NCBI RefSeq assembly: GCF_009769755.1
Contig: NZ_SDWJ01000002.1
Coordinates: forward strand, 1,178,001-1,242,000
Direction: 5' to 3'
DNA from: Sphingorhabdus profundilacus
GTDB lineage: Bacteria > Pseudomonadota > Alphaproteobacteria > Sphingomonadales > Sphingomonadaceae
DNA: 64,000 nucleotides
In this document: in pieces, positions 63,390-64,000 of the stretch
Position numbering within the stretch: the first letter of the stretch is position 1
Layout: the number at the start of each line of letters is the position of its first letter
Notes under the pieces: model-generated
Databases searched by the model: none
Seen by the model: the letters and a program-made list of their open reading frames with translations, nothing else
Told to the model about the DNA's origin: nothing
Program-made: the position numbers and the translations under genes

Positions 63390-64000
63390 TTACCAGCTTT
63401 CGGCTTTCAGGGGACGCGATAGCAGCGCGGTGGTCACGTCGCTGACATTTGCCTTGCCCCCCAGCAAAGCGCAAACAGCCGCTACAATCGGCATGTCGAT
63501 GCCCAGTTTTTGGGCTGATTGCAAAAGCACCGGGGCGGTAAACGCTCCTTCGGCCACTGTGTTTCGGTCCGCGAGTAGGGCGTCTACCGAGAGTCCTTGG
63601 CCTAAACCGCGACCAAGAGAGAAATTACGGGAATTTTCGGAACTACATGTCAGAACCAAATCACCCAGCCCCGATAATCCGGCGAGTGTTTCTGGCCGTG
63701 CACCGCGCGCAAGGCCATAGCGCTGAATTTCGGCAAATCCGCGTGCAATAAGCGAGGCGCGCGCGTTGAGGCCAAGGCCTGCTCCATCGACAACGCCGCA
63801 GCCGATCGCGAGAACATTTTTTACCGCTCCTCCAATTTCAGCGCCGGTTACATCATCGGACCAATAGGGCCGGAAATGTGGGGCGGCTATTAAGTGCATC
63901 AGCATGGCGCCTAAGGCCTGGTTGGCAGTGGCAAGCGTGATAGCGGTCGGTTTGCCGACTGCCACTTCATGTGCAAAGGTGGGGCCAGATAGTACAGCGA
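63390..64000 (-). CDS. gpsA: Glycerol-3-phosphate dehydrogenase [NAD(P)+], C-terminal part
   Basis: Makes sn-glycerol-3-phosphate for phospholipids. The window holds the last ~203 codons; the N-terminal Rossmann domain lies beyond 64000. Present are the end of the nucleotide domain (SGPTFAHEVAVGKPTA), the catalytic Lys region (GGAVKNVLAIGCGVVDGAGLG), ETLAGLSGLGDLVLTC and SSENSRNFSLGRGLGQG. It precedes the flippase gene by 23 bases and probably shares a transcript. Confidence 0.95.
   Translation of the reverse strand, partial: AVLSGPTFAHEVAVGKPTAITLATANQALGAMLMHLIAAPHFRPYWSDDVTGAEIGGAVKNVLAIGCGVVDGAGLGLNARASLIARGFAEIQRYGLARGARPETLAGLSGLGDLVLTCSSENSRNFSLGRGLGQGLSVDALLADRNTVAEGAFTAPVLLQSAQKLGIDMPIVAAVCALLGGKANVSDVTTALLSRPLKAESW

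Noticed and set aside
1-64000. tRNA, rRNA, CRISPR, insertion sequences or prophage
   Set aside because: Intergenic stretches were read for T-loop GGTTCGAATCC patterns, spaced direct repeats and transposase motifs; none was convincing.

Overview
The window reads as a chromosomal segment of an alphaproteobacterium, most likely a member of the Sphingomonadales (Sphingomonas, Sphingopyxis or Sphingorhabdus group). The clues are the alpha-type order rpsM-rpsK-rpoA-rplQ, homologues of the alphaproteobacterial cell-cycle and nucleoid proteins RcdA (DUF1465) and GapR (DUF2312), DUF1244, a cytochrome b561-YceI fusion, TonB-dependent receptors opening with a conserved VTGSRI plug motif, a TPR-sulfotransferase next to one receptor, and many REP-like inverted repeats between genes. 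The genus is an inference. No rRNA, tRNA, CRISPR array, transposase, phage or plasmid gene was recognised.

Layout. 1-0.43 kb: 5' end of a TonB receptor (minus) behind a nested stem-loop leader. 0.8-3.6 kb: the ribosomal alpha operon, then ftsH and a DUF3800 gene (3.9-6.5 kb). 6.6-13 kb: rcdA, two divergent YdcH-like genes, ptsP, a RodZ-like gene, cpoB and tilS. 13-15.8 kb: ruvC-ruvA-ruvB (minus) interrupted by a parD-parE toxin-antitoxin pair whose toxin gene overlaps the ruvB start. 15.9-22 kb: yebC, ybjQ, an AT-rich HEPN-like orphan, gapR, DUF1244, pyruvate kinase, queA and a cyclophilin. 22.4-36.1 kb: a full TonB receptor, TPR-sulfotransferase, clpB, an N-terminal nucleophile acylase, a double M16 peptidase and a small unknown protein. 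36.4-44.9 kb: tspO, ubiK, a YbjN-like gene, a tightly overlapping proC-amidase-thioesterase-thioesterase operon, pyrC, ygfZ and the b561-YceI fusion.

45.1-51.6 kb is the most accessory-looking stretch. It holds a SLOG-like/SLATT-like membrane protein, a secreted trypsin-like protease with a large N-terminal region, a repeat-bearing lipoprotein and a TIR-transmembrane-TPR protein. SLOG, SLATT, trypsin and TIR modules recur in nucleotide-signal-controlled conflict systems, so this is the best candidate for an undescribed system, but linkage of the parts is inferred only from proximity. 51.7-64 kb: a PPIase-HupE pair, a periplasmic unknown, msrB, a CYP153-like P450, an ABC-2 exporter, queG, an EI24 membrane protein with a small partner, an adenosine-kinase-like PfkB kinase, a Wzx/MATE-type flippase and the 3' part of gpsA.

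Most genes are housekeeping: translation, protein quality control (FtsH, ClpB, M16), recombination (RuvABC), queuosine synthesis (QueA, QueG), pyrimidine and proline synthesis, and cell-envelope maintenance. Start codons were chosen from Shine-Dalgarno spacing and family N-termini, and several are GTG or TTG.
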